Assembly (NCBI GenBank): GCA_009602725.1
Contig: WELB01000041.1
Span: 801,900-818,172 of the forward strand
Length of the DNA: 16,273 bases
From: Spirogloea muscicola
Taxonomy: Eukaryota > Streptophyta > Zygnematophyceae > Spirogloeales > Spirogloeaceae
Direction: 5' to 3'
Part shown: positions 1 through 8,297 of the stretch, piece by piece
Numbering within the stretch: position 1 is the first letter of the stretch
How the letters are laid out: each line of letters opens with the position of its first letter
Program-made: the position numbers and the translations under genes
Notes under the pieces: generated by a model
The model's database searches: none
Told to the model about the DNA's origin: nothing
What the model saw: only the letters and a program-made list of their open reading frames with translations

Positions 1-2
1 CA

Positions 3-3000
3 GGAGCGCCGCCGGCCGACGGCCGGCGGCACCGGCGGCGGCCGCAGGGTGGCGGCGGAGGGCCGCGGGACCACCTCCTGGTCCTGGTCCACGGCATCCT
101 GGCGTCGTCGGCCGACTTTGCCTTCATGCAGAGCAAGCTGGCGCGCCACCTGGGGCCCCGCTTCTTACTCCACGGCAAGCAACCCCCCTCCTCCAGCAGC
201 AACGCCACGGATCCCGGTACTCTGTAGGTCTGGCCGTGAGCTTGGCAGGCCTTGAGCCCAGTACATGGCAGGCGCCATCGCCGCCGCGCCGGCTGTGGCC
301 AGCATGGAGCTGGCCGTGAGAGCCGCCCGCCCTCGAACAGCGGCTGGCTGACCCTTCTCTCATAACAGCTGTTTCCTGACCTGGCTGGTTGCTCCTGCAG
401 CGAGCTCGACGAACTCGTACCTCAGCACGCTGCGCGGCATTGACGTTGCAGGGGCTCGCCTTGCGGCTGAGGTGCAACTCGAGGCCCTAGCCCTGCAGCG
501 TTGCGGTGCATACAGATCTGTAAGACCACCACGAGTGGATCAGGATATGAAATTTTGGCAGCTTGCTGAAAATCACAAAGATTGCGGGCACAACGGCAGG
601 TCATCCTGCCATGCGTATGTCGTGATGGACTGCTTGCGGCCAAGAGCGTCCAGGTGGCGGGCATTGTGAAGCGCAGCCCCCACCTGGAGCGCATCTCGTT
701 TGTGGCGCACTCATTGGGCGGCTTGTTTGCACGTTATGCCATTGCAAAGCTGTATCAGCTCTCCGACCTCGCGCAAGCTCCAGGTACTGTCGCCTATATC
801 ACCGCCGATCTCAGCATGTGTGCCAGGCGCATGGACAGAGCTGGCTTCGCGCAGATCAGGATGTCCAAGGTCTAAGTCAGTCAGGAGCAGACCTACAAGT
901 GTGAGATTGCAAACTTCTGGAGTGCAGTCGCCGAAAGCATGGAATTGGCTCCTTGCGGATCTGTGCAGAAAGACAAATCTGTCTGCCCCAGAAGTGGTCA
1001 GGGTTTAGAGCTCAGGGTCTCCAAACCAGCGAAACCTGACTATGTTTGTGCTGCCTTCATACAGCACCGCGAGGCGCTGCAGCAAGTCACTTGGACGAAG
1101 CTGCCACCTTATGCGGGCTTCAGCCCGTCAGCTTTGTTACTCTTGCGACGCCGCACCTTGGCGTTAGCGGGCACAAGCAGGTTCGCTACGGCCTTCCTTT
1201 GCAGCCCTGAACGCCAAAGTGATCCATGGGTGCTAGCTCCTGGCAACTGCTGCAGAAGGCACCTTGGCATCTCAGGGCCAAGTCACCTTCGTCCTATAGA
1301 AAGCATCCTGAAACTGCCGTCATTAGCCTGGTGTGTATCGCAAGAGGGTTCCTGAGACAAGGACCTCATACCTGCAATATGTCATCATTGAGACGTGGTC
1401 ACTTTGGTGACCCTATGGATATCCTTGATCTGCAGCCAGGTACAAGGCTGACTGTGCCATTGCCAGGTACTTGCAGCTCCCATTCCTCCTGGGGTTGAGC
1501 TTCTTGGAGAGGGTTGCAATGCCAATTGCACCATTGGTGGCCGGCCAGACGGGCCGACAGCTGTTCCTGTCTGATAAGCACATGTCTGGGCAGCCACTTC
1601 TCCTGAACATGGCCTCAGATTGTGAGGAGGGGCCATTCATGTGGGTCTCTTGCACCCTCTAGGCCCTGGATTGCTCGATTGCAGCCATTGATTGGGGTCC
1701 AATTCCTGTCAAGGTCTCTTGTACAACGCTTGAACTGCGGCGAGACTGCTTCCTGCTATATCAGAATTTCATGAGCTACTCTCCTTCTGGTGTAAGGAGC
1801 TCGTGCTCTGGCTGTTATCTTGCAGTTCTGCACTGGGCCTCTTCCAGCTACGTGCTACGTATGCCAATGTGGGCTATGACCGTATCCCCAAGACCTACTA
1901 CTGTCGACACCTAGTCCAAAAATTGAATCTGAATGTGGTATGTCACTAGTCGGTAGAAGTGTTGTATTGGATGAAAGGGTCCCGCATGTGACCAACTTTA
2001 GCAACTTTCATTTCAGCAACTTGGCAAGGTTACCATCCTTGATCCACAGCATAGACTTGGTTGGCTGGCGGACTTCCTCCATCAGGCGAGAGTCTGAGCT
2101 TCCCAAGGTTAGCTGCTTGTGTTAGACCACTCCCTTGGATTCTCAATGGCACGATCACAACCCTACTTGTTGGTCAAATCAAGCCTGCTGCCTCAACCTG
2201 CTATCTGTGACTTTCTGCTTCCCAAAGTTAGCTCTGCTAATGAACAATGTCCAGGTGGTGCGAAGTAAAGCTGAGCTAAAGTACAAGCACATCCTGGCTG
2301 TCCACAAGAGCCTTCCATTGCCAAGCTGCAATGAGATTGAGCATAAGCAAGGTCTTGAACAGCGAGAAGTGGCAGAAGGTGGGCAGCAAGCCCTGTAAGA
2401 CTAACTAACTGTCTTGCTTGTTGTCTTCAAGCCATTCTGCTAGCAGTGCTGGGAATCAGTCTTTCTCGATGAGAGTAGATGTTGATGGTACTATTGGCTC
2501 AAACTATGCATGCTGTTGGGCCATGTAAATGACTTTGCGCCCAAGTAAACAACTGTTTGTATTGGTTGCACTGTCTATGTAGATTGCATGATTTCAAGAT
2601 TGCAGCAGGTGTCCTGGCTCAGAGTGGATGTAAGTTTTCACTCTGCAGTCTGGCCATTTTTTGCTCACAACAATATACATGTAAGTACCACACTGAACAA
2701 TATCATAGCCCTCATGACTATTAGCTGTCACGTTGCCGTACTTAGCAAGCACAACTGCCACAAGGATCGGGGTACAGGAGTGCGCAGTGAAGCGTGAAGT
2801 GCTTGCTGACATCAGAAAGTAGCTTCCAGCATGCACATGGCTCCACTATGCATAGTTGCACTTAAGAAGTTCAGGGAGCAGTGTTGAAGGTCAGTCACGT
2901 CAAATGTCTGACTGAGGCATGAGGTCCCTGGATGCAGGTGAAGCAGACATGGTTCCATTTTGAGGGTGCCGAGGTCATCCGGCACCTGATTGACCTACTT

Positions 3001-3045
3001 GTGCAGCAGGAACAAAGTGTGCCATTGTTGCAGGCAAGCCTGTAG
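3..3045 (+). CDS. DUF676-type serine esterase / lipase-like alpha/beta-hydrolase, 10 exons, 5' partial
   Basis: Exons: 3-174, 401-471, 654-783, 1083-1180, 1477-1640, 1826-1881, 2055-2107, 2255-2378, 2583-2680, 2938-3045. They join without frame conflict into 357 codons plus TAG (3043-3045). Seen (numbering from the first codon in the window): strand and oxyanion-loop motif LLVLVHGILAS (residues 25-35); nucleophile elbow AHSLGG with Ser101 (711-713); the plant-family block FVTLATPHLGV (exon 4); PFLLG and LERVAMPIAPL (exon 5); YDHLVGWRTSSIRR with the likely catalytic His231, whose codon is split by intron 6; and VDVSFHSAVWPFFAHNNIHV (exon 9). The order and spacing match land-plant DUF676 putative serine esterases, related to yeast ROG1-type lipases. 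The substrate is unknown; a lipid ester is likely. No in-frame ATG precedes the conserved domain, so the start and any targeting peptide lie upstream. Intron 1 is GC-AG; the others are GT-AG. The exon model comes from reading and family memory, not from transcripts. Confidence 0.9.
175..400 (+). other. Non-canonical GC-AG intron (intron 1 of the esterase gene)
   Basis: Coding sequence must leave the exon after the codons for RFLLH plus one base (174), because reading on meets an in-frame TAG. The next exon begins at 401 with CG, restoring an Ala codon, and then continues in frame with STNSYLSTLRGIDVAG. The junction at 174/175 reads ACG|GCAAGC, a good GC-type donor; the acceptor is TGCAG. No GT donor in the same phase was found next to it. 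Confidence 0.75.
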
Positions 3046-3870
3046 CCCATCTGCTTGCCAGCATCATTCTTCTGTACAAGCTTGGCTTCTGATAGGGCAT
3101 GGTAGGCATGTCAAGAACAGCAGTGCCCTTGTGTATCCTATAGTCCTTGTTGTTTGCTTTGTAATTCTGAGTACTTTCCCCCCCCAAGCCGCTCGTAGAC
3201 TCCTAGTCTTAGTACCACTGCCAAACGAGGAAGGCAAGGTCTAAATTTTTTGTACAGACAGATAGGATCACAACCGACCATAACTAAGGACTTGCAAGCT
3301 CTCGACATAGTTGCAAGCAGGGGTGTTACTTTTGCAAAATCAGGAGAACTCATGACACGATGGCAGTAATAATTGTTGTCGCAGCAGCATTTGGGAAGGG
3401 GAGAGGGCGTTCGGTGGCCCTGTAAGTTTCTTTGTGATGCCCATCTATCAGTCGTACTAAATCAAAGATTACAGTAGCCATGGTAAGATGGAACATCTGC
3501 CAGGCCTAAGGCTCAATGTCCTGACTGACTTGTCCAGCGTTTTATGTCCTGGCCACAACATGCGCTAATTGGTAGCAACTTTTTCTTGGACTCAACACTG
3601 CTGTTCGTCACTCTGTCTGCAGCGAGCTCAGGTCTCATTTGTCTCAGAGCGCTGGGCAAGCTCTTGCTAGTAGCATCAAGTAGTGGACTACGTGAAGTGG
3701 GCTCCAATCTGCGCGATGAATATAGGTGGCCATGCGAGTATTTGGGCTGCGTTACTGTGAACTCGAGCTTAGGCTGGGCAAGAGCTGCTCTTGTGGTACT
3801 CCAGAGTACCCGGGCCAACCAGCTGTTGTACCGCAGGGACAGAAGAGGTCAGTACACGTACAGGGACAAG
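3046..3870. other. 3' flank and intergenic sequence, no gene recognised
   Basis: This stretch follows the esterase stop codon. It should contain the 3' UTR, but no convincing polyadenylation hexamer was found; TGTAA occurs at about 3159 and 3421. Short open frames here have no recognisable motif. The stretch 3611-3690 shares GTCTGCAGCGAGCTCAGG with the family A retroelement coding region, followed by diverged similarity, so it may be an old relic. Confidence 0.5.
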
Positions 3871-4512
3871 CCCTCTTACAAGGTTATAATGCCCAACCAC
3901 GGGTTCCCAGGGACGCCATCACCGTCGCACCCTGGACATTGTGGGTGTACAACCTGGCGGAGGCCCACGAGCCTTGGTTGATGTGGTGGTGACGGAGGCA
4001 TACAAGAGTCCCGCTTCGACGCATATTGCTGGCCACGCAGTGGGAGGTGCTGAGCAAAGAAAGCTCCGACTCTACTCTGACTACCCCCGCAGCGATCACC
4101 TCCTACAGGCGGCAAATGACACTTTCGGCTGCACGGGTCCTCGCTTCCATACCTCACTGGAGAATATTGCAATTTGAGATATGCTCGTCGTGAGGATATG
4201 CTTCCAGCTCAGATGGGCATGCCGGCAGCCTACTTGTCATTCTTGCAACGTCCAATGTCAGCTTGTCTGCAGCGAGCTCAGGCTCATGCGTTGCATCAGA
4301 AAGCTGGTCGAGCCTTAGCTGGTAGCTCAAGAGCTTGTCGACTGCCGTCCGGTATTCGGGCATCAGTTAGCGACCTCTGCGTGCTGACTCGTGGTTACTG
4401 AGCGGGTCAGCTTAGCAGCAGGTGACGAACATTTGTCAATGTGCTTGCCTTTGTACTTGGCCACACAGGCCCTCCATCTCTTGACACATACTCATCACCC
4501 TCTTACAAGGTT
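3871..4512. repeat. 15-bp target-site duplication flanking retroelement copy A1
   Basis: CCCTCTTACAAGGTT occurs at 3871-3885 and again, without mismatch, at 4498-4512. The intervening 612 bp are exactly the family A retroelement copy. The flanks differ on both sides, so the repeat is 15 bp long. A duplication of this length at a 5'-truncated element is typical of target-primed reverse transcription. Confidence 0.85.
3886..4497 (+). mobile_element. 5'-truncated non-LTR retrotransposon, family A, copy A1
   Basis: The copy carries the C-terminal end of a retroelement ORF and its 3' UTR. In pieces it reads TLDIVGVQPGGGPRALVDVV, VTEAYKS, GHAVGGAEQRKLR, DTFGCTGPRF, AQMGMPAAYLSFL and finally SDLCVLTRGY-stop (TGA 4399-4401). 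The pattern R-x2-DI ... DVVVT ... E-x-RK ... DTFG resembles the restriction-like endonuclease tail that follows the reverse transcriptase in some LINE ORFs; this assignment is from family memory. Compared with sister copies, one base is lost near 3897 and another near 4173, so the ORF is broken. The 3' UTR ends with the CTTGCCTTTGTACTTGGCCA tail and CATCTCTTGACACATAC. Confidence 0.75.
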
Positions 4513-5265
4513 CCTCGTTGCCACTTGAGGTGAGTAGCACCTGTTGGTACATAGTAGCTGGAGCTGCGAACTTGCCAGAGCAACTTCAGTTTTCATCAAG
4601 CAGGCTCAGCCAAAGGGGCTGATGGCTGTGAACGGTCAGCCAGGATAAGGAAATATACAAGCCCAAAAGAGCCAGCGCCTGCTTTCTTCTATATATATGC
4701 TCAGCTCATCTTGCTCTCATCCTGCTCCAAAATCAGTACCAGCAGATCTGAAAGGGAGATTCGTTGGAGAGAGGGAGTCTCAACTCTTTCATTGTACAGG
4801 CATTGAGCTGGCATAGCCATGCAATAGCAGCAGCCTAATCTGCTGCGTTTGCTTCCGCTGCTAGCGCTTTCCTGCTCCAGCAGTCCTCTACATTCCCCTT
4901 TGGCTGGCCGCTCACAGCATTGCCTCCTCTCAGGAACCAATCTACCTTATTTCGGGCTTACTCTTTGGATTAACCGTATCACGGCCTTCACCACCACAGT
5001 TGTGGAGCTCGGTCCCTCTTGAAGGTGGGGTTAGACTCTTCCAGAAGAGGGCAATGGCTGTGATTAGCATCCAGTAATAAGGAATGCACAACATTCTTTC
5101 GAGGGCCAGAAAAAGCGCAAATCCATGTGCTAAATCCATGCCCATACGGGGTTCGTCCGTAATCGGAAAGTGCAAAGTAGCCTCGTCGGCATAAAGCAAC
5201 CACGCTTGGTGCCAAGTGGCAGCCATACCCGACAAGGTTTGCTGGGATTTTCTAGGATCCAATGG
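4513..5265. other. Intergenic stretch, no gene or retroelement recognised
   Basis: Both strands were read and no exon chain or known motif was found. A TA run lies at about 4689-4699. A diffuse GGCTG...CAGCC pairing near 4626-4656 is too degenerate to assign to the hairpin-tail family. Confidence 0.4.
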
Positions 5266-5266
5266 A

Positions 5267-5294
5267 ATCAGATTCATCAGATTCAATCAGATTC
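5267..5294 (+). repeat. Three tandem copies of ATCAGATTC
   Basis: ATCAGATTC occurs at 5267-5275, 5276-5284 and 5286-5294, the last offset by one extra A. It is a short satellite-like array just before a locally GC-rich block. Confidence 0.8.
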
Positions 5295-5430
5295 CACGGG
5301 ATGCATGCCCTTCCCCGGTGGGGCCGTTCAGCTGCCGCAAGGCCCCTGCGTGATTTGCTCGCCGCAGGTGGACGCTGACTGGGCGAGCAAGCGGGGCGAG
5401 CTCAAGCGCCGGGTCATCGCCTCAAATTGT
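5295..5430 (+). other. Local GC-rich block, possible captured exon
   Basis: This is an abrupt rise in GC inside average-GC sequence. One frame reads PFPGGAVQLPQGPCVICSPQ and then, after a possible CCGCAG acceptor, VDADWASKRGELKRRVIAS. No family was recognised. It could be a single exon or a gene fragment carried by a mobile element. No flanking exons were found. Confidence 0.25.
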
Positions 5431-5445
5431 GTTTTATTTATTTTG

Positions 5446-5698
5446 GGCTGGCCTCTCACACCCATGGCATTCACTTTGAGAGAACTGTTTCTTTTCCGCT
5501 ACTTCGGACATCGTTCATGTGTCGTCGGCTGGCTTTTCAAAACCCTTCGCCCCCTTTGGAGGCAAATTTCTCCGACTGCTGCTAACTCGTGTTTACTAAG
5601 CTCCCATCTGCGGTAGTCTCGTGCATAGCAGTGTATTTTAGGCGCCTTCCGGCTCTTGATACCTTGTCCATTCTTTTTTTTTTTTGTTTGCCGGCAGA
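5446..5698 (+). mobile_element. Retroelement tail fragments including family D copy D1
   Basis: At 5449 GGGCTGGCCTCTCACA is a degraded hairpin tail. At 5570-5599 a frame reads LRLLLTRVY-stop (TAA 5597-5599), a decayed version of the family D ending. It is followed by CCATCTGCGG, GTAGTCTCGTGC and TTGTCCATTCTTTTT, which align with D2 (from about 6296) and D3 (minus strand, 8100-8000). A T run at about 5674-5686 sits where other copies enter the GGGCTGG hairpin. Confidence 0.6.
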
Positions 5699-5708
5699 AG
5701 AAAGTGCT

Positions 5709-5752
5709 GGGCTGGCTTTGTCACAGCCCTTGCCCCCATTGGGAGAGCCACT
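5709..5752 (+). repeat. Hairpin 3' tail, subtype II
   Basis: GGGCTG (5709-5714) pairs with CAGCCC (5724-5729). It is followed by TTGCCCCCATTGGGAGAGCC, the downstream signature of subtype II. It is one of about a dozen copies in the window. Confidence 0.75.
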
Positions 5753-5780
5753 ACTTCTTCTTTGTCCACTTCATTCTTTT

Positions 5781-5805
5781 GGGCTGGCCTTTTCCAGCCC
5801 CTACC
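5781..5805 (+). repeat. Hairpin 3' tail, subtype I, next to copy B1
   Basis: GGGCTGG (5781-5787) and CCAGCCC (5794-5800) form a perfect 7-bp stem, preceded by TTCATTCTTTT as in the other subtype I tails. Family B coding sequence begins within about 20 bp. Confidence 0.8.
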
Positions 5806-5811
5806 CTCTGT

Positions 5812-6106
5812 GGCTTGCCGGCTGAGATGGGCTTGCCAGCTGCATATCTGTCGCTCTTGCGACGTCGAGTTTCGGCCTGTTTGCAGCGTGCTCAGGCTAG
5901 TGCCTTGCACCAGAAAGCTGGGCGAGCTCTAGTAGGTGGCAGAAGGGCTCCGTTCCTGGCATCTAGTATTCATGCATCGAGTAGTGACCTTTATGTTTTG
6001 ACCCGTGGTTATTGAGCGGGTCAATCTGCTGTAGGTTATGTAGATTTTTAGATATGCTTGCCTTTGTACCTGGCCATTTGGCCTACATTTCTTTCTAATA
6101 CACGAT
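5812..6106 (+). mobile_element. 5'-truncated non-LTR retrotransposon, family B, copy B1
   Basis: The ORF tail reads GLPAAYLSLLRRRVSACLQR, ASALHQKAGRALVGG and SSDLYVLTRGY-stop (TGA 6013-6015). It is clearly homologous to family A but has its own segment RRAPFLASSIHASS. The 3' UTR runs through GTAGATTTTTAGATATGC and CTTGCCTTTGTACCTGGCCA to TTTGGCC and TTCTAATACACGATC, then a T run. The coding tail is intact from about 5824 to the stop. Confidence 0.75.
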
Positions 6107-6189
6107 CTTTTTTTTTTTTCTGTGGGCGAGCTTTTCTTTTTCCAGCCCCTACCTTCGTTGGGAGGGCCACATTCAATTATTGGAATAGC

Positions 6190-6404
6190 TCAATTGATCT
6201 TTTCACAGCCCTAGCCCGTCCTAGTCTCGCCGGAGTGCTTCTTTTCCCGCAGCGAATTACTCAGACTTGATGTTGCTCACTCGCGGGTACTCAAGCTTCC
6301 ATCTGCATCGTCTCGTGTCTAGTTGTGTAGTTTTCTTTTCGGCACCTTTTTTGGCTTTGGATATTGTCCCATTCTTTTTGGGCTGGCTTAGCCAGCCCCT
6401 CTTC
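6190..6404 (+). mobile_element. 5'-truncated non-LTR retrotransposon, family D, copy D2
   Basis: It aligns with D3 from about 6210: NYSDLMLLTRGY is readable, but the stop codon is changed from TGA to TCA at 6292-6294. The 3' UTR follows (TTCCATCTGC, GTCTCGTG, GGCACCTTTTTTGGCTTTG, TATTGTCCCATTC) and ends in the hairpin GGGCTGGC-TTA-GCCAGCCC. The left boundary is not sharp. Confidence 0.6.
6380..6398 (+). repeat. Perfect 8-bp hairpin tail of copy D2
   Basis: GGGCTGGC (6380-6387), loop TTA, GCCAGCCC (6391-6398). This is the best-paired member of the hairpin tail family. The usual downstream CTCAATGGGCGAGC is missing; family B sequence (copy B2) starts directly after it. Confidence 0.85.
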
Positions 6405-6740
6405 AAAACATTGCAAACCTAGGCTACACTCGACGTGCAGATGTATTTCCGGCTGAGATGGTCTTGCCAGCTGCATATCTGTCGCTCCTGCTGCGACGAG
6501 GTTCGGCCTCTTTGCAGCGTGCTCAGGCTAGTGCCTTGCACCAAAAAGCTTGGCGAGCTCTAGTTGGTGGCAGAAGGGCTTCGTTTCTGGCATCTAGTAT
6601 TCATGCATCGATTAGTGACCTTTATATTTTGACCAATGGTTACTGAGCGGGTAAATCTACTGTAGGTCATGTAGATGTTTAGATGTGCTTGCCTTTGTAC
6701 TTGGCTATTTGGCCTACGTTTGTTTCAAATACACGAAATT
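6405..6740 (+). mobile_element. 5'-truncated non-LTR retrotransposon, family B, copy B2
   Basis: A frame reads LQNIANLGYTRRADVFPAEM, VLPAAYLSLLLRRGSASLQR and ISDLYILTNGY-stop (TGA 6644-6646). It extends further 5' than B1 and carries the LENIASLGYARR block also found in family A, linking the two families. The 3' UTR ends TTGGCTATTTGGCC and TTCAAATACACGAAATT. Confidence 0.75.
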
Positions 6741-6894
6741 CTTCTTCTCTAAGGACAATTCCGTCCTAATGGCGCCCCATTCTTCTTGTTTGCAAGGGCT
6801 TTCATTCGCGGTAGCCACTTGCATATAGCTGTCCTTACTAAGTGCCTGTTGGCCCTTTTGAACCTCAGGTAATTTTCCCGGTTTTCACAGCTGG

Positions 6895-6990
6895 AAGAGC
6901 CCCCTTTTTCTCTGATATGCGGCAGCTTAGCAGGGGTTACTGAGTGTTTTCATAGCTGCTTGATTCCATGTGTGCTAGCTTTAGAAGTGG
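6895..6990 (+). mobile_element. Truncated retroelement tail, family E, copy E1
   Basis: A frame reads SDMRQLSRGY-stop (TGA 6942-6944), followed by GTGTTTTCATAGCTGCTTGA and TTCCATGTGTGCTAGCTTTA, which align with E2 at 9847-9890 and with minus-strand sequence near 7240-7285. The element then runs into a hairpin tail of opposite orientation. Confidence 0.6.
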
Positions 6991-7040
6991 CTGACCCAAT
7001 GGGGGCAAGGGCTGTGAAAAGCCAGCCCGAAAGAAATTTT
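6986..7040 (-). repeat. Hairpin 3' tail, subtype II, minus strand
   Basis: GGGCTG (7009-7014) and CAGCCC (7023-7028) pair. The flanking CCCAATGGGGGCAAGGGCTG is the reverse of the subtype II signature at 5724-5745. It abuts E1 head to head. Confidence 0.7.
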
Positions 7041-7137
7041 CAAAAGGTTCGAAGGGGCCAAATGACCGAGGGGTCTAACGCGCTATAGCAGAACGGGTGG
7101 AGGATGGACCACTCAGTAGCTACGAGTGAGGAGCCTA

Positions 7138-7235
7138 GCTTTAGCGCTTTCCCTGGCCCTATCGCACTTTGTTCATTCTTTTTCCTGGGCTGGCCTCTTC
7201 TCACAGCCCTTGCCCCGATTGGGAGAGCCACTTCA
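7138..7235 (+). repeat. Hairpin tail element, subtype II, about 98 bp
   Basis: It begins CTTTAGCGCTTTCCCTGGCC, continues TTTGTTCATTCTTTTT and forms GGGCTG (7187-7192) with CAGCCC (7204-7209), then GATTGGGAGAGCCACTTC. The left part is the same as at 9887-9930 and in the minus-strand copies at 8305-8560, so this is a unit rather than only a hairpin. It is followed by a minus-strand family E 3' UTR piece (about 7240-7285). Confidence 0.65.
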
Positions 7236-7284
7236 TCTGAAGCTAGCCCACATGGAATCAAGCAGCTACGAAAACAATCGGAAG

Positions 7285-7385
7285 GAAATGAGTGTGTATT
7301 CAGAGATGGAGGGCCTGTGTGGACAAGGCAAGCACATTGACAAATGTACGTCACCTGCTGCTAAGCTGACCCGCTCAGTAACCCA
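7285..7385 (-). mobile_element. Family A 3' UTR fragment, copy A2
   Basis: On the minus strand it runs from GGGTTACTGAGCGGGTCAGC (the stop-codon region) through GACGTACATTTGTCAATGTG, CTTGCCTTGTCCACACAGGC and CATCTCTGAATACACACTC. It is truncated exactly at the end of the ORF, so only about 90 bp of tail remain. Sequence resembling the subtype II hairpin end (GGGAGAGAGAGCCACTTCTC) abuts it on the + side. Confidence 0.65.
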
Positions 7386-7465
7386 TGGGGAGAGAGAGCC
7401 ACTTCTCCCCCTCTCCTCGAAGCGTATTCCTTATGGTACTTGCTTGGTTGTGTGTTTCAGCGCTT

Positions 7466-7560
7466 TTCGGCGAGGGCTGTGAGCAGCGCAGCCCGAAAAG
7501 AAAGTGCTCGCCCCATGAGGATAGGGGGCTGGAAAAGCCCAAAAAAGCCCAAAAAGGACT
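7466..7560 (-). repeat. Two consecutive degraded hairpin tails, minus strand
   Basis: The first has GGGCTG (7474-7479) and CAGCCC (7489-7494) with an enlarged loop. The second has AAGTGCTCGCC and GGGCTGG (7526-7532), but its partner arm has decayed to AAGCCC. GGCCAAAAGCGCTTTC follows. They form a tandem head-to-tail pair like the one at 8305-8560, but older. Confidence 0.55.
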
Positions 7561-7932
7561 GACAAGGTCCGAAAAGGCCAAAAGCGCTTTCTCCAAAACG
7601 TTTATTAAGAGATGGGGAGGCCATGTGTGGCCAAGTACGAAGGCAGGCAAGCACATTGACAAATGTACGTCACCTGCTGCTAAGCTGACCCGCTCAGTAA
7701 CCATGAGTCAGCACATAGAGGTCGCTAACTGATGCTCGAATACCGGACGGCAATCGATAAGCTCTTGAACTACCAGCCAAGGCTCGACCGGCTTTCTGAT
7801 GCAACGCATAAGCCTGAGCTCGCTTGCAGACAAGCTGACACTCGACATCGCAAAAATGACAGGTAGGCTGCCGGCATACCCATCTAAAATCCATCTGGGC
7901 TGGAAGCATATCCGCGCGTCGTGCATATCCCA

Positions 7933-8195
7933 GACTCGCTGTGTTCTCAAGAAAGAAGGTGCTCGCCCATTGAGAAGAGGGGCTGGCAAAGCCAACCCAA
8001 AAAGAATGGACAATGTTCAAAGCCAAAGAAAGAGGTGCTGAAGAAGGACTACACTACAAAGTGCAAGATGGTGCAGAGGGAGACGCAGATGGCTGCTCAG
8101 TATCCACGTGTGAGCAACAGCAGATCAGAGTAACTCGGAGCAGGAGAAGCGGCACTTTGCCGAGACCCGGAGGCAGCAGCCATAGCACGGCCAAG
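7933..8195 (-). mobile_element. Family D copy D3 nested inside copy A3
   Basis: On the minus strand a frame reads SYSDLLLLTRGY-stop, followed by the family D 3' UTR (GCCATCTGCGTCTCCCTCTG, CTTCAGCACCTCTTTC, TTTGGCTTTGAACATTG) and hairpin GGGTTGGC-TTT-GCCAGCCC, then CTCTTCTCAATGGGCGAGC. CAAG occurs at both junctions, at most a 4-bp duplication. The arm change (C to T) keeps pairing only as a U-G wobble on the element's own RNA strand. Confidence 0.7.
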
Positions 8196-8297
8196 TAGGG
8201 TATGGAAGCGAGGACCCAAGCAGCCGAAAGTGTCGATTGCGGCCGGGAGTGGTCGCTGCGGGGGTTGTCAGAGTAGTGTCGGAGCTTTCTCTGCTTA

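Noticed and set aside
8-30. Perfect 10-bp palindrome (GCCGCCGGCC-GAC-GGCCGGCGGC) as a regulatory site
   Set aside because: It is inside GC-saturated coding sequence where such symmetry arises easily; there is no independent support.
49-255. Open frame starting with ATG at 49 as the beginning of the first gene
   Set aside because: It is out of frame with the conserved LLVLVHGILAS strand, which lies in the frame open from position 3.
3726-3992. Open frame across the left border of copy A1
   Set aside because: It runs through the target-site duplication into the element in a frame different from the conserved retroelement reading frame.
4600-4680. Another hairpin tail around GGCTGTGAACGGTCAGCC
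   Set aside because: The stem is short and the characteristic flanks (CATTC before, GGGCGAGC or GGGAGAGCC after) are missing.
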